Shown: piece after piece, positions 34,331-43,059 of the stretch | Position numbering within the stretch: the stretch's first letter is position 1 | Layout: each line of letters starts with the position of its first letter | DNA from: Devosia sp. 1566 | GTDB taxonomy: Bacteria; Pseudomonadota; Alphaproteobacteria; Rhizobiales; Devosiaceae | Assembly: GCF_004005995.1 (NCBI RefSeq) | Contig: NZ_CP034767.1 | Span: 2,790,001-2,854,000 of the forward strand | Length of the DNA: 64,000 nt | Direction: 5' to 3' | The notes under the pieces: generated by a model | Database searches by the model: none | What the model was told of the DNA's origin: nothing | The model's input: only the letters and a program-made list of their open reading frames with translations | Translations under genes and position numbers: made by a program

Positions 34331-35263
34331 TCACCCTGCCCGGGCATCCTGCTGCATCAATTCCCGGCGTTCGCCTGCCATGCCGAGGAATGTCCCAGCC
34401 ACGATCAGGGCTGCACCAACAAGCGTCGATGCGGTTACAGGCTCAGCTAAAAGGAGATGCGCTAACGCAAAACCGAACAGCGGCTCGGTTCCCATCAGAA
34501 AGCCAACCCTGGTCGGGCTCGTTCGGCGGACCGCAGCATTCTGGACGTAAAAGGCCGCGATCGTACAAAACAGCGACAGAAAGGCGACGCTGGCCCAAAA
34601 GCTCGGGCCGGCCGCCACAACAAGCGCGCCAAGCCCCTGAGTGCTCCAAAGCATCGCCAGCGCGACTGCGCTGACGATGACAGCTTGCGTGGCAGTCAGC
34701 GCCACGGACGACAATGCGCGTCCCGCCATCAATCGCTTGGTGGCAACCACCATGACCGCCCGAAGCATGGCGGCAAGGAGAATAAGCCCATCCCCGGGCG
34801 ACCATGCGGTCAGTCCACCCACAAGGCAGCCAACGCCAGCGCAGGCGATAACCGCGCCAACAATGACGATGGGGGGCGGCACGCGCCGCGCCAGCGCATA
34901 GTCCAGAAACGGAGTAAAGAGCGTGCTCAAGGAAATGATCAAAGCCGCATTGGTTGCGCTCGTCTGGGCAAGGCCTGCGATCTCGGCAATAAAGATCACT
35001 GCTAGAATAACGCCGAGCACAGCAGCCCGCACCAGGTCCGCCCGCGCAGCAGATGCCAGTTCGCGCCGCGCCAGCATGGACATGATGCAGGCAGTGGCGA
35101 AAAACCGGTAGAAAATCAGGACCAGAACCGGCGCATAGGCCAATGCGCCTTTGCTGACCGGGTAGCTCGCCCCCCAAACCACCGCGACGCCCAGCACGGC
35201 CAGGTCGGCCAAACCGGTGGAGCGGCGATCATGTGTTGCCGCCGCATGGACCCTGTCCGTCAT
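34331..35263 (-). CDS. EamA/DMT-family transporter
   Basis: 310 residues with ten membrane segments arranged as two EamA repeats. The first repeat starts at AVLGVAVVWGASYPVSKGAL (24-43). Likely an exporter of amino acids, metabolites or a drug. GAGGG eight bases before ATG 35263. The AraC-type gene next to it on the same strand, transcribed towards it, is the probable regulator. Codon usage is less GC-extreme than the core genes. Confidence 0.87.
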   Translation of the reverse strand: MTDRVHAAATHDRRSTGLADLAVLGVAVVWGASYPVSKGALAYAPVLVLIFYRFFATACIMSMLARRELASAARADLVRAAVLGVILAVIFIAEIAGLAQTSATNAALIISLSTLFTPFLDYALARRVPPPIVIVGAVIACAGVGCLVGGLTAWSPGDGLILLAAMLRAVMVVATKRLMAGRALSSVALTATQAVIVSAVALAMLWSTQGLGALVVAAGPSFWASVAFLSLFCTIAAFYVQNAAVRRTSPTRVGFLMGTEPLFGFALAHLLLAEPVTASTLVGAALIVAGTFLGMAGERRELMQQDARAG

Positions 35264-35369
35264 GGTCTTTACCCTCGTTCAACTCAGACCCGCCACTGTG
35301 GCTCACGGTCTAGCTGTCAGTGGGTAGGCGATGGCGCAGGCGAGCTATAGAACAAAAGTGCAGCCCCGG

Positions 35370-36215
35370 TCAGGCCTGCGCATAAGCTGCCGGTGTGGTG
35401 CCGACTATGGCGGTAAAGTGCCGCGTCATGTGGCTCTGGTCGGCAAAGCCCGCCTGGGCCGCCGCCGCAGCCAGCGAGTGCCTTTCGCGAAGCAGGTTCT
35501 GCACCAGGCGCACCTTCAAGCCGATATGGTAGGCATGGGGCGGCAGTCCGGTGCGGCGCTTGAACAAGTCGATCGTCTGCCGCCGACCCAATTCGGCCAG
35601 CGAGGACAGCACGTCGAGCCCGACATCCTCTTCAACATGGGCATGGAGGTAGTCGACGAGGTTTCGGGCGCGGTGATCCGGAAGAATAATCGCCACTTCT
35701 GTTTGGGCAGTGTTACCGGCAAGCCTGGCCACCACATCCCCCAGGGCATCAAGGGCCGTGTCCCGGGACAGCGCCAGCCGTGACCCATGCACAACCTGGT
35801 GGATGCGTTCCAGCCGCTCTGCCAGGGACGGATCCCGGCGGTTGGAGAGCTTGAAGTCCGGCAGGGGCACGCCCTCGCGGCCTTCCCGATTTCCCAGGAT
35901 GTCCCCCATGGTTTGCTCGGAGACATAGAACATCCGTTGCCCCCAACCACCCTCGACCGCCGCATTGCCGTGGTGCACGTCGCCTGGCCGCATGGTCATG
36001 ACGGTTCCCGCGCTCACGCTGAGCTGCTCACCCCGGCACCAAACCGAATGCACGCCGGCTGTGATCACCCCAATCAGGTATTGCGGGTGAAAATGGGGTT
36101 TGAACGATTGGCGCACATAGTGAGCGGCGAGGGTTTCGAGGCCCCCATGGACCAGTGGGCGCCGGAAGGAAACGCGCTCCGATCCTCCCTTCGCCCGCGC
36201 TGGCCTATCGTTCAC
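35370..36215 (-). CDS. AraC-family transcriptional regulator
   Basis: 281 residues: an N-terminal cupin-type sensing domain (about 15-130, HFHPQYLIGVITAGVHSV) and a C-terminal pair of helix-turn-helix motifs (about 180-278, ending FADQSHMTRHFTAIVGTTPAAYA). The start is GTG 36215 with only a weak ribosome site. It lies 106 bp upstream of the EamA transporter gene, which it probably activates in response to the exported compound. Confidence 0.88.
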   Translation of the reverse strand: MNDRPARAKGGSERVSFRRPLVHGGLETLAAHYVRQSFKPHFHPQYLIGVITAGVHSVWCRGEQLSVSAGTVMTMRPGDVHHGNAAVEGGWGQRMFYVSEQTMGDILGNREGREGVPLPDFKLSNRRDPSLAERLERIHQVVHGSRLALSRDTALDALGDVVARLAGNTAQTEVAIILPDHRARNLVDYLHAHVEEDVGLDVLSSLAELGRRQTIDLFKRRTGLPPHAYHIGLKVRLVQNLLRERHSLAAAAAQAGFADQSHMTRHFTAIVGTTPAAYAQA

Positions 36216-36342
36216 CGCTTTCGCCTACTCGTTTGTGCCGCAAGGATCCTGCCACCACCGCAGATAAACCGCAGGGAGCGGCGAGTAAATAAAATCCGCA
36301 GACCACACCTGCCCTCGTGTCCCCTCCGGGCCTGGAGCTTGC

Positions 36343-36849
36343 CTATTGGCTATCGCCGTTATCGGCTTTTGACGGCAAGATCAGTGGCACCGCCGCCAGG
36401 ATGATGAGGATAACAGCCGCCGACAGCACCGCGGTAGCTTCGAGGCCCAAACCGGCAATGACACCAATGCCCGCAGTGGCCCAGATATTGGCGGCGGTGG
36501 TCAGGCCCTCCACCTGGTTCTTTGCCGTGCGCACGATAATCGCGCCGGCGCCGAGGAAGCCGATCCCCTGCACAATGCCCTGCAAGACCCGCGACATATC
36601 CTCGATCGGCATGCCACTCTGGGTCGGTCCGATGACAAACAGTGCCGCCCCCACGGCAACCAGCATATGGGTGCGCACCCCAGCGCTTCTGCCTTTGCGT
36701 TCACGCTCATAGCCAAGGATCCCGCCAAGCATGGCAGCGAGCAGCAACCGCATGGCAATGCGTGTAATGGTCGAAACGTCTGGAACATCCGAAAATTCGT
36801 TGACGGCGGTGGACCAGATTTCGTCGAGCACGGTTGGTTTCCTCATCAT
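36343..36849 (-). CDS. MgtC/SapB family membrane protein
   Basis: 168 residues with a short soluble N-terminus and four to five membrane segments. The conserved MgtC core is RLLLAAMLGGILGYERERKG and the HMLVAVGAALFVI segment, followed by GFLGAGAII. MgtC proteins help growth in low magnesium and bind F-type ATP synthase in some pathogens; here the role is unproven. Start at the ATG ATG pair (36849/36846); a longer reading to 37191 is unsupported. No extended C-terminal regulatory domain. Confidence 0.85.
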   Translation of the reverse strand: MMRKPTVLDEIWSTAVNEFSDVPDVSTITRIAMRLLLAAMLGGILGYERERKGRSAGVRTHMLVAVGAALFVIGPTQSGMPIEDMSRVLQGIVQGIGFLGAGAIIVRTAKNQVEGLTTAANIWATAGIGVIAGLGLEATAVLSAAVILIILAAVPLILPSKADNGDSQ

Positions 36850-36941
36850 GATGCGGGGGCACGGCGCGCCGCTGCACCTATAAGGCAACAGGCCCCACAT
36901 GGATGCCAGGGCCATGCAAATGCGCGTCCCTGGGTCGCAGC

Positions 36942-36958
36942 CCGGGGCCTGACCCCGG
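36942..36958. repeat. Degenerate family 2 stem
   Basis: CCGGGG-cctga-CCCCGG, the core of the family 2 palindrome without its flanks, in the 253-bp gap between the MgtC start and the GNAT-Rnk start. Nothing else is recognisable in that gap. Confidence 0.5.
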
Positions 36959-37102
36959 CACGTCCACGTGAGCACCCCGGCGCTGGCCTTGGCGGGTACA
37001 TCCTTGCTATGGTGTGCTTTCCTGTTTTTCAGCTCTGACCCGAAAGAACCAGCACGGCCATGACCGTGACAGGCTTTCATTCTTGCGACCAAGGTGGCGA
37101 AG

Positions 37103-38014
37103 ATGAACAAGCCTTTTGTGGCGCTGCGTCCGGAAATCACGCGGACCCACGCCCAGATCCTGATGCGTTGGTTGGAAGATGAACGCGTCACGCGCTATCT
37201 CAGTGATTCAAGCAACGTGTCCCGCTTCATCGCCCAGGCCGTCGATCGAACGCAGCTGCCGATCCTGACCCATTTGTTTAACCAGGGCGGACGCTTCTTC
37301 ATGGCCCATGATCGCACTGATCGGCCCGTGGGCTTCGTCCGCCTGGTCAAGACCGGCCCTGATTGCGAAATCGTCCTGGTGATCGGCGATCACGACAACT
37401 GGGGTCGCCGGCTCGGCACCAGCACCATCCGCGAAGGGCTGAAGCTCGCCTTTCTCGATATGCGCGCCCGCACCGTCATCGCCAAGATCCATCCGGACAA
37501 CACCCGCTCACTCAAGGCCTTTGAGCGCTGCGGCTTTGTGGTCGATCGGGAAACACCAGGGCTCACCGCCCTGTCCATGACCTCTGCCCGCTATCTGCAG
37601 CGCCTGCGTGACGGAGCCATGGCCGAAGCCGCCGAGATTTACATCACCGAGATGGACAAAGCCCGCCTCCAGGACCTGATGGCCTACGAGCAAGGACCGG
37701 CCATTGTGGACCTCGAACACGAGATCGAACGAGCCATTGTGGTCGATCCCCTGCGCGTCGCGCGCGATGTCGTCACCATGAATTCCAGGCTCGTGCTGCA
37801 GCTGGACGACGAGCAGCGCGACGTGACGCTGGTTTATCCGCAAGACGCGGACAAAAACTCGGGCAAGCTTTCGGTGCTCTCCGACCTCGGCGCCGCAATC
37901 CTGGGTTATGGTGAAGGCCATGCCATCGACTGGCTGGTGTCCGATCGTCCACAGCAGATCCGCATCGAACGGGTACTTTACCAACCCGAATCCGCCGGTC
38001 ACTTTCATCTCTAG
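37103..38014 (+). CDS. GNAT acetyltransferase fused to an Rnk/GreA-like domain
   Basis: 303 residues in two halves. Residues 5-165 are a GNAT N-acetyltransferase, with the acetyl-CoA loop NWGRRLGTS (99-107) and motif B NTRSLKAFERCGF (133-145). Residues 176-303 match Rnk (regulator of nucleoside diphosphate kinase): a short N-terminal helical arm, then the GreA/GreB C-terminal fold with DVVTMNSRL (222-230), LVYPQDAD (243-250) and LSVLSDLGAAILG (256-268). Rnk binds RNA polymerase and competes with Gre factors. AAGG upstream supports ATG 37103 over GTG 37094. The fusion suggests an RNA-polymerase-tethered acetyltransferase; that is inference. Confidence 0.82.
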   Translation: MNKPFVALRPEITRTHAQILMRWLEDERVTRYLSDSSNVSRFIAQAVDRTQLPILTHLFNQGGRFFMAHDRTDRPVGFVRLVKTGPDCEIVLVIGDHDNWGRRLGTSTIREGLKLAFLDMRARTVIAKIHPDNTRSLKAFERCGFVVDRETPGLTALSMTSARYLQRLRDGAMAEAAEIYITEMDKARLQDLMAYEQGPAIVDLEHEIERAIVVDPLRVARDVVTMNSRLVLQLDDEQRDVTLVYPQDADKNSGKLSVLSDLGAAILGYGEGHAIDWLVSDRPQQIRIERVLYQPESAGHFHL

Positions 38015-38189
38015 CGGCAGTATCGGGCCGCTACCCCCTACCCCAGCAGCCACCCAAGCCACCAATCCGGCTCAGCGACCCGGAACGGCCACCATGGGGG
38101 TGGGAAGCTGAATGCCGGCTTTCAGCAACGGAGCCGAAGAAGAAGCAGGCCACACGCTGTGCTAGAGCTTTGCTTTAGGTTCCAGACCG

Positions 38190-39104
38190 CTACCCAGTCA
38201 CGGTGTTCTCGAGCAATTGTGGCGCGTTCAGAGCTGGCTCGTGGGAGAATTTATCGGCAATAAAGTCCATGACCACGCTAACACGCCGCGGCAGGAGCCG
38301 TGTCGCGGAGTAAAGGATGTTGATCGGCGTGGGCTCGCCCAGATGATCTGCGAGAACCACCCGCACAGATCCGCTCCGTATGGCATCTTCGAAAAGCCAG
38401 AACGGGCCATAACCAATCCCGAGCCCGTCACGCACTGCCCGATACACGGCGTCGATAGAATTCACCTTTAAGCGTCCAGTGACCGGGATGTCTCCGCTTC
38501 TGAACGACCACGCTCCTGTGGTCAGCAACGTATAGACAATGCAGGTGTGATCTTTGAGGTCGTCCGGGACTTTCGGCTCGCCGCGTCTCTCAAGATAAGT
38601 GGCGCTGGCGACGCAAACTCTTACAGAACTGCCGATCCGCCTGGCACGCATGGCGCTATCACGGAGGGTCCCGATACGGATGGCTATGTCGACACCTTCG
38701 CCGATAAGGTCGACGTACTGGTCGCCGATCTGGAGGTCCATCTGCAACTCGGTATAGCGTTCCAACAACTCGCCCAACCAGGGAAGCAGGACCTGACTGC
38801 CGAGTGAGGTCGCGCAGGCCACACGCACAAGTCCACTGGGGCGGTCTTCGCCGCGGGCATTCGCCTCCGCCTCGTTTAGTCCGTCGAGTACGGCACGGGC
38901 TTCCTGGTAAAAACGTTCGCCTTCGGGCGTCAGACTGAGTTTGCGCGTCGACCTCTGCATGAGGCGTGCACCGAGATGCTTTTCCAGTGCCGCGATGTTT
39001 CGGCTGACGGCCGGCTGCCCAACGCCCATTTCACGGGCCACAGCTGTGAAACTGCCGGTCTCGACAGCCCGTGTGAACGAAAGCATCAGGGTAAAGCGAT
39101 CCAC
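38190..39104 (-). CDS. LysR-family transcriptional regulator
   Basis: 304 residues: winged helix at 1-60 (GSFTAVAREMGVGQPAVSRNIA) and a LysR substrate-binding domain from about 90. It closely resembles the group that controls quinone or aldehyde reductases. The start is GTG 39104. It diverges from the SDR gene with 132 bp between, the classic arrangement for LysR control of the neighbour. Confidence 0.9.
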   Translation of the reverse strand: MDRFTLMLSFTRAVETGSFTAVAREMGVGQPAVSRNIAALEKHLGARLMQRSTRKLSLTPEGERFYQEARAVLDGLNEAEANARGEDRPSGLVRVACATSLGSQVLLPWLGELLERYTELQMDLQIGDQYVDLIGEGVDIAIRIGTLRDSAMRARRIGSSVRVCVASATYLERRGEPKVPDDLKDHTCIVYTLLTTGAWSFRSGDIPVTGRLKVNSIDAVYRAVRDGLGIGYGPFWLFEDAIRSGSVRVVLADHLGEPTPINILYSATRLLPRRVSVVMDFIADKFSHEPALNAPQLLENTVTG

Positions 39105-39236
39105 GCGAATTCATTCCTCAAAAGCATGAATGATATACAAAAGCGCCGACTAATCCAGGCTTCGCAGAAGTCTATATCCAGACAACGGTCGAACGAACGC
39201 TCCGTTTGGAAGTGTCTTGTGCCGATTTAATTCTGG

Positions 39237-39995
39237 ATGACGATGATGGGTAGGCTTCAAGGAAAGGTTGCCGTCGTGACTGGCGGTACGAGCGGTATCG
39301 GGCTGGCAACAGCTCTGCGGTTCGTGCAGGAAGGCGCTTCGGTCTTCATCACGGCTCGCAAGCAGGTGGACCTGGACAGGGCGGCAGCGGCAATCGGTGG
39401 TGACATCACTGCCATCCGCGCGGACTCCACCAATCTCTCGGATCTCGACACGCTTTTCCGTGCCGTAAAGTCGGCAAAGGGGAGGCTTGATATCCTGGTG
39501 GCAAGTGCCGGTCTCGTGGACCCGGTGACATTCGGCGATATCAGCGAGGCGAGCTTCGACAAGACGTTCAATCTCAATGTGCGCGGCACGATGTTCACTG
39601 CGCAAAAGGCGCTGCCTCTGATGGCAGCTGGCGGGTCCATCATCCTCGTCGGGTCTGCGGCCAGCTATATGGGGCTTCCTGGCTACAGCACCTATAGCGC
39701 TACCAAGGCGTCGCTGCGCTCCTTCGCCCGAACTTGGACCGCAGAACTCAAGGCAAGCGGGGTTCGAGTCAACACATTGAGCCCTGGCCCGATCGACACT
39801 CCGATCATCGATAGCCAAGCCGATTCCAAGGAAGGCGCGGACGCCATCCGGACGGCATTCGCATCCATGATTCCGTTGGGTCGGATGGGACGTGCCGAGG
39901 AAGTGGCCAACGCGGTTCTTTTCCTCGCCTCAGATGAAAGCAGTTTCGTTGCCGGAACCGAGCTTAGTGTCGATGGCGGCATGGGGCAGGTCTGA
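39237..39995 (+). CDS. SDR-family oxidoreductase
   Basis: Classical short-chain dehydrogenase, 252 residues. Cofactor motif TGGTSGIG (15-22), catalytic S140, Y153 and K157 (YSTYSATK), and PGPIDTPI after the last beta-strand. The arginine at 41 following the second strand suggests NADPH. Followed by a GST and divergent from a LysR regulator, which suggests detoxification of an electrophile; substrate unknown. Confidence 0.9.
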   Translation: MTMMGRLQGKVAVVTGGTSGIGLATALRFVQEGASVFITARKQVDLDRAAAAIGGDITAIRADSTNLSDLDTLFRAVKSAKGRLDILVASAGLVDPVTFGDISEASFDKTFNLNVRGTMFTAQKALPLMAAGGSIILVGSAASYMGLPGYSTYSATKASLRSFARTWTAELKASGVRVNTLSPGPIDTPIIDSQADSKEGADAIRTAFASMIPLGRMGRAEEVANAVLFLASDESSFVAGTELSVDGGMGQV

Positions 39996-40051
39996 CCCCA
40001 CACGGCCACGCCCTGGTGTGGCCCACTACTCAAACAACCAAAGGAGCAGTT

Positions 40052-40723
40052 ATGACAATCAAGATTTACGGCGATCCCGGTTCGGGCAGTTTGCGTCGCG
40101 TGACCACCGCCGCAAAGATCATGGGCATTGAAATAGAACGCGTGAAGGTCGATCTGTTTAAGGGCGAAAGCCAAACCGACGAGTTCAAGTCGCGCTTCAA
40201 TCCACATGGCTTGACGCCGGTTTTGGAAGACGGAGATTTCATTCTCTATGAAGCCGCCGCCATCAATTTGTACCTGGCTAACAAGGTAAACTCACCGCTG
40301 GTCGGAGCTACGGAGAGAGAACGCTTCGAGGTTCTTCAGTGGATGTTCTGGTCGGGCGAGCAATGGCGTATCTTTGCAACCACCCTATTCGATGAACGGG
40401 TCGGCAAGACGGTCATGGGCGCACCAAAGAACGAGCCGGTGATCACGTTCGCTGAGGGCAAGATGCGCGCCGCAGCGAAGGTGCTCGACCAGCATCTTGA
40501 AGGGCGCAAGTTCATGGTAGGCCAAGCTCTGACCCTTGCTGACTTCGATATTGCGGGCCCCTTCTCCCAGATTGATCGTTCGAAGCCTCCTCTCCGGGAC
40601 TATCCTAACCTTATGGCGTGGCACGACAATCTTCTTCAGTCGGTCCCAGAGTGGGCTGAAACAAAAGAGGAAGTCGACAACCGTATCGACAGCTTCCTGG
40701 GGAGCGTCGGCGTAAAGCTGTAA
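40052..40723 (+). CDS. Glutathione S-transferase family protein
   Basis: 223 residues. N-terminal thioredoxin fold with the active-site serine region YGDPGSGSLRR (6-16) and the cis-proline segment HGLTPVLEDG; C-terminal helical domain with the N-capping motif LTLADFDIAG. AAGGAG precedes the ATG. It lies 56 bp after the SDR gene and is probably co-transcribed. Contains AGA, GGA and GTA codons rare in the neighbouring core genes. Confidence 0.9.
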   Translation: MTIKIYGDPGSGSLRRVTTAAKIMGIEIERVKVDLFKGESQTDEFKSRFNPHGLTPVLEDGDFILYEAAAINLYLANKVNSPLVGATERERFEVLQWMFWSGEQWRIFATTLFDERVGKTVMGAPKNEPVITFAEGKMRAAAKVLDQHLEGRKFMVGQALTLADFDIAGPFSQIDRSKPPLRDYPNLMAWHDNLLQSVPEWAETKEEVDNRIDSFLGSVGVKL

Positions 40724-40869
40724 ATTGCAGCCTTTCCTTCTGGCCAGCGCGCATCTGGAATGGTGCTCGCTGGCAAGAGGGGGCCTGCAGTGGGTGGAGT
40801 TCGGGGAGCCCACCCAGTTCCTCCCCTCACCTCTTCATGCTACCACCACCGCGTCTCCCCCAGACCTCC

Positions 40870-40900
40870 TGGTGAGCCCCAGCCACGAGGTCGTGCCCCG
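40870..40900. repeat. Fragment of the family 3 repeat
   Basis: AGCCACGAGGTCGTGCCCC closely matches the right end of the family 3 inverted repeat at 30870-30888. It lies just upstream of the hisN-like gene, in a 187-bp gap with no other visible feature. Confidence 0.5.
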
Positions 40901-40910
40901 GACCTCCTGC

Positions 40911-41699
40911 ATGACGCCTGATTTCGCTGCCATCCAAGCCACCCTGCTCCGCGCCGCCGATGCCGCCGCGGCCTGCACCCTGCCCTTGTTCCGCACGCCC
41001 CTGCTGGTCGACAACAAGCTCGCCGGCGGTTTTGACCCGGTTACCGAGGCCGACAAATCAGCGGAAACCGCCATTCGCGCGGTGATCGCTGAAGCCTTTC
41101 CCGATCATGCCGTCATTGGCGAGGAATGGGGCAACACGGGCGAGCACCGCTTTTCCTGGATCATCGATCCCGTGGATGGCACCCGGGCCTTTATTTCGGG
41201 TGCCCCCGTCTGGGGCACGCTGATCGGCTTTGCCGTGGACGGCGTGGCGGTCGCCGGGATCATGACGCAACCCTTTATCGGGGAAACATTTTTGGCGGTG
41301 CCTGGCCAGGCCAGCTATCGCCGCGGCCAGACCCAGGCACCCCTGCGCAGCTCAGGGCAAACCGAGCTTGCCGCCTGCCGCGTGTTCACCACCACGCCCG
41401 AGCTTTTCCGCACGCCCGAGCTGCAAGCCAAATGGCAGGCTGTGGCCGGCGCCACCCGTCTGCAGCGCTTCGGCATGGATTGCTATGGTTATGCCCTGCT
41501 CGCGGCCGGCCATGCCGATCTGGTGGTCGAGCCTTTCCTTAACACCTATGACATCGCCGCCCTGGTGCCGATCATCCGCGAAGCGGGCGGCGCCATTGCC
41601 TGCTGGGACGGCAGCGAGCCCACCAGTGGGGGCAATGTGGTGGCCGCGGCTTCCCCCCGGCTGCTGGATGCTGCGCTCGAACTGGTGAATCGCGCCTGA
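40911..41699 (+). CDS. hisN: Histidinol-phosphatase (inositol-monophosphatase family), HisN-like
   Basis: 262 residues with the metal/phosphate motifs of the IMPase fold: E71/E72 in IGEEWG, DPVDGTRAFISG (86-97), and DIAALVPIIREAGG (about 219-232). The GTRAF variant of the motif is characteristic of HisN-type histidinol phosphatases rather than SuhB. ATG 40911 gives a family-like start but has no clear ribosome site; the upstream reading to 40725 passes through repeat sequence. Confidence 0.82.
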   Translation: MTPDFAAIQATLLRAADAAAACTLPLFRTPLLVDNKLAGGFDPVTEADKSAETAIRAVIAEAFPDHAVIGEEWGNTGEHRFSWIIDPVDGTRAFISGAPVWGTLIGFAVDGVAVAGIMTQPFIGETFLAVPGQASYRRGQTQAPLRSSGQTELAACRVFTTTPELFRTPELQAKWQAVAGATRLQRFGMDCYGYALLAAGHADLVVEPFLNTYDIAALVPIIREAGGAIACWDGSEPTSGGNVVAAASPRLLDAALELVNRA

Positions 41700-41717
41700 G
41701 CGGACGGAGCCCTGCGG

Positions 41718-42689
41718 TCAGCTCTGCTCGGTGATGAACGCGTCAAACGCGGCGAACACCTGCGCGCGAATCGCATCGGTTTCCATGAACAGCTCATGCT
41801 GGGCTCCGGGCACCACCATATGCCGGCCGGTGCGCAGGCGCAGGCCCAACTCCTCGGTCGCCGGTGTCCAGACCACCCGGTCCCGCGCTGCCGCCAGGAT
41901 CAGGAGGGGCACCCGCAGCTTTTCGGGAAAGTCATCGCGCTGTGCCGCAGCCATCGCCGCCAGCGCCGCCCCCGTCCACTGGATCGTTGGCGCCCCGATC
42001 TCAAGTTCGGGATGGGCCTTGAGCACCGCGATGCTCCGGGCAAAGCGCTCGGGATCCCCGGTCAGCGGGTTGTCGGCAAACGCCATTTTCGAGGCAGCCT
42101 TGTCCTGCGGCCGCCGCAACGGCAGCCGTCCGAGCCCAAGAAAGCTCATTGCGCTCAGGATCCGTGCGGCGCCCGCGGTGCCGAAAGGCGGCGATTCCAG
42201 CCCCACCATGGGCGAGGACAAAAAGATGCGCTCGAACATCAGCCGGTCATTGACCCCGGCAAACAGCGCCGCGAGCCCGCCCATCGAATGGGCCACGAGG
42301 TAATAGGGCGGCGGGCAATCGGGCAGCAGGATTTCGCTGTGAAAGCTTTTAAGGTCACTCCAGTAATCGGAGAACTTGTCGACATATCCCAGCTTGGGAT
42401 TGCCGATCAGCCGTTCCGATCCACCCTGCCCGCGCCAGTCAAAGGTCGCGACGCCAAAGCCGCGCGAGCGGAAATCGGCGATGGTCTCGAAATACTTCTC
42501 GATGAATTCGGTTCGCCCCTGCAGCAGGCACACCGTGCCCCGATGCGGCCCCACGCCCTTGGGCCAGATCGCATAGCGCAACCGCACCCCGTCGGCGGAC
42601 CGGAAGAACCCGACGCGCCCCCCTTCGGGAACCGGATTGTTCGGGTCGCTGGCCAGTTTGGGCCCATTGGGATCCACAACAATGGTCAT
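41718..42689 (-). CDS. Alpha/beta hydrolase, lysophospholipase-like
   Basis: 323 residues, Hydrolase_4 / PldB type. The nucleophile elbow is VAHSMGG with S135; the oxyanion region LLQGRTEFIEKYFET (55-69) and the FDWRGQGGSERL stretch (83-94) are typical of bacterial lysophospholipase L2 and monoacylglycerol lipases; the acid and histidine fall near LAAARDRVVW and GAQHELFME. AAGG eight bases before ATG 42689 makes it preferable to 42704. It lies 77 bp downstream of the minus-strand terminator described below. Confidence 0.88.
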   Translation of the reverse strand: MTIVVDPNGPKLASDPNNPVPEGGRVGFFRSADGVRLRYAIWPKGVGPHRGTVCLLQGRTEFIEKYFETIADFRSRGFGVATFDWRGQGGSERLIGNPKLGYVDKFSDYWSDLKSFHSEILLPDCPPPYYLVAHSMGGLAALFAGVNDRLMFERIFLSSPMVGLESPPFGTAGAARILSAMSFLGLGRLPLRRPQDKAASKMAFADNPLTGDPERFARSIAVLKAHPELEIGAPTIQWTGAALAAMAAAQRDDFPEKLRVPLLILAAARDRVVWTPATEELGLRLRTGRHMVVPGAQHELFMETDAIRAQVFAAFDAFITEQS

Positions 42690-42766
42690 GCCACAAACCT
42701 TCATGCCGGATGGGCCGGTGCTGAAGGCAAGCCGGCCGGAGGGGTGGGCTTATATAGGCGCTGGAC

Positions 42767-42801
42767 AAAAGAAAGCCAGCACCTCTTGCGAGATGCTGGC
42801 T
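42767..42801 (-). terminator. Intrinsic terminator on the minus strand
   Basis: A 12-bp stem (AGCCAGCATCTC / GAGGTGCTGGCT) with a GCAA tetraloop and one G-U pair, followed by TTCTTTT. No minus-strand protein gene lies upstream, so it must end an RNA or leader starting between about 42930 and 43000. Shares its core with the hairpin at 25560-25593. Confidence 0.75.
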
Positions 42802-42926
42802 CCCTTACGCTGCGGGCCCGTGCGGGGGGCGGGTGACAAGCCCGCAGTTGCGTAGCGCCGGCTTTGGCCAGCACATGCCCCCTTATGCGCCCCCCATCCT
42901 GAACGGGGATGCAAAACCGCGTTCAG
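42767..42926 (-). ncRNA. Candidate structured RNA or attenuator leader
   Basis: No gene is visible here, but the minus strand has, in order, a CTGAACG/CGTTCAG hairpin (42926-42899), a small GCTGGC-caaa-GCCGGC hairpin (42872-42857), a 12-bp-plus hairpin (CTGCGGGC/GCCCGCAG flanked by TACG/CGTA, 42854-42806) and an intrinsic terminator (42801-42767). G-U pairs that close only on the minus strand favour that orientation. The first TGCTGGC can also pair with the GCCAGCA of the terminator, giving an alternative fold. No Rfam family recognised. Confidence 0.45.
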
Positions 42927-42989
42927 AATGCGTTCATCTACATGGCCATTGCAGGGCAAAAAAATTTGCAGCGCCCGCTTTGCAAGGCT

Positions 42990-43018
42990 CTTGAACCCCC
43001 AAACGGGGCGCCTAGATA
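42990..43018 (+). promoter_or_regulatory. Candidate RpoH (heat-shock) promoter of hsp20
   Basis: CTTGAA (42990-42995) and, after about 17 bases, CCTAGATATA (43011-43020) resemble the alphaproteobacterial sigma-32 pattern CTTG...CCTATAT-like. A start site near 43027 would give a leader of about 107 bases before the hsp20 ATG. Confidence 0.45.
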
Positions 43019-43059
43019 TAGCTCGTCCGCCGGTTATCCGGGGACCTCACCCGAGCAAA

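Noticed and set aside
42767..42926. 6S RNA, SRP RNA, tmRNA or cobalamin riboswitch as identity of the structured region
   Set aside because: None of the conserved sequence blocks of SRP RNA, tmRNA or the B12 element is present. The length fits 6S but I could not reproduce its open central bubble, so no family name was given.
42750..42959. 69-residue minus-strand ORF in the hairpin cluster
   Set aside because: Covers the terminator and hairpins; no homology or ribosome site. RNA interpretation is better.
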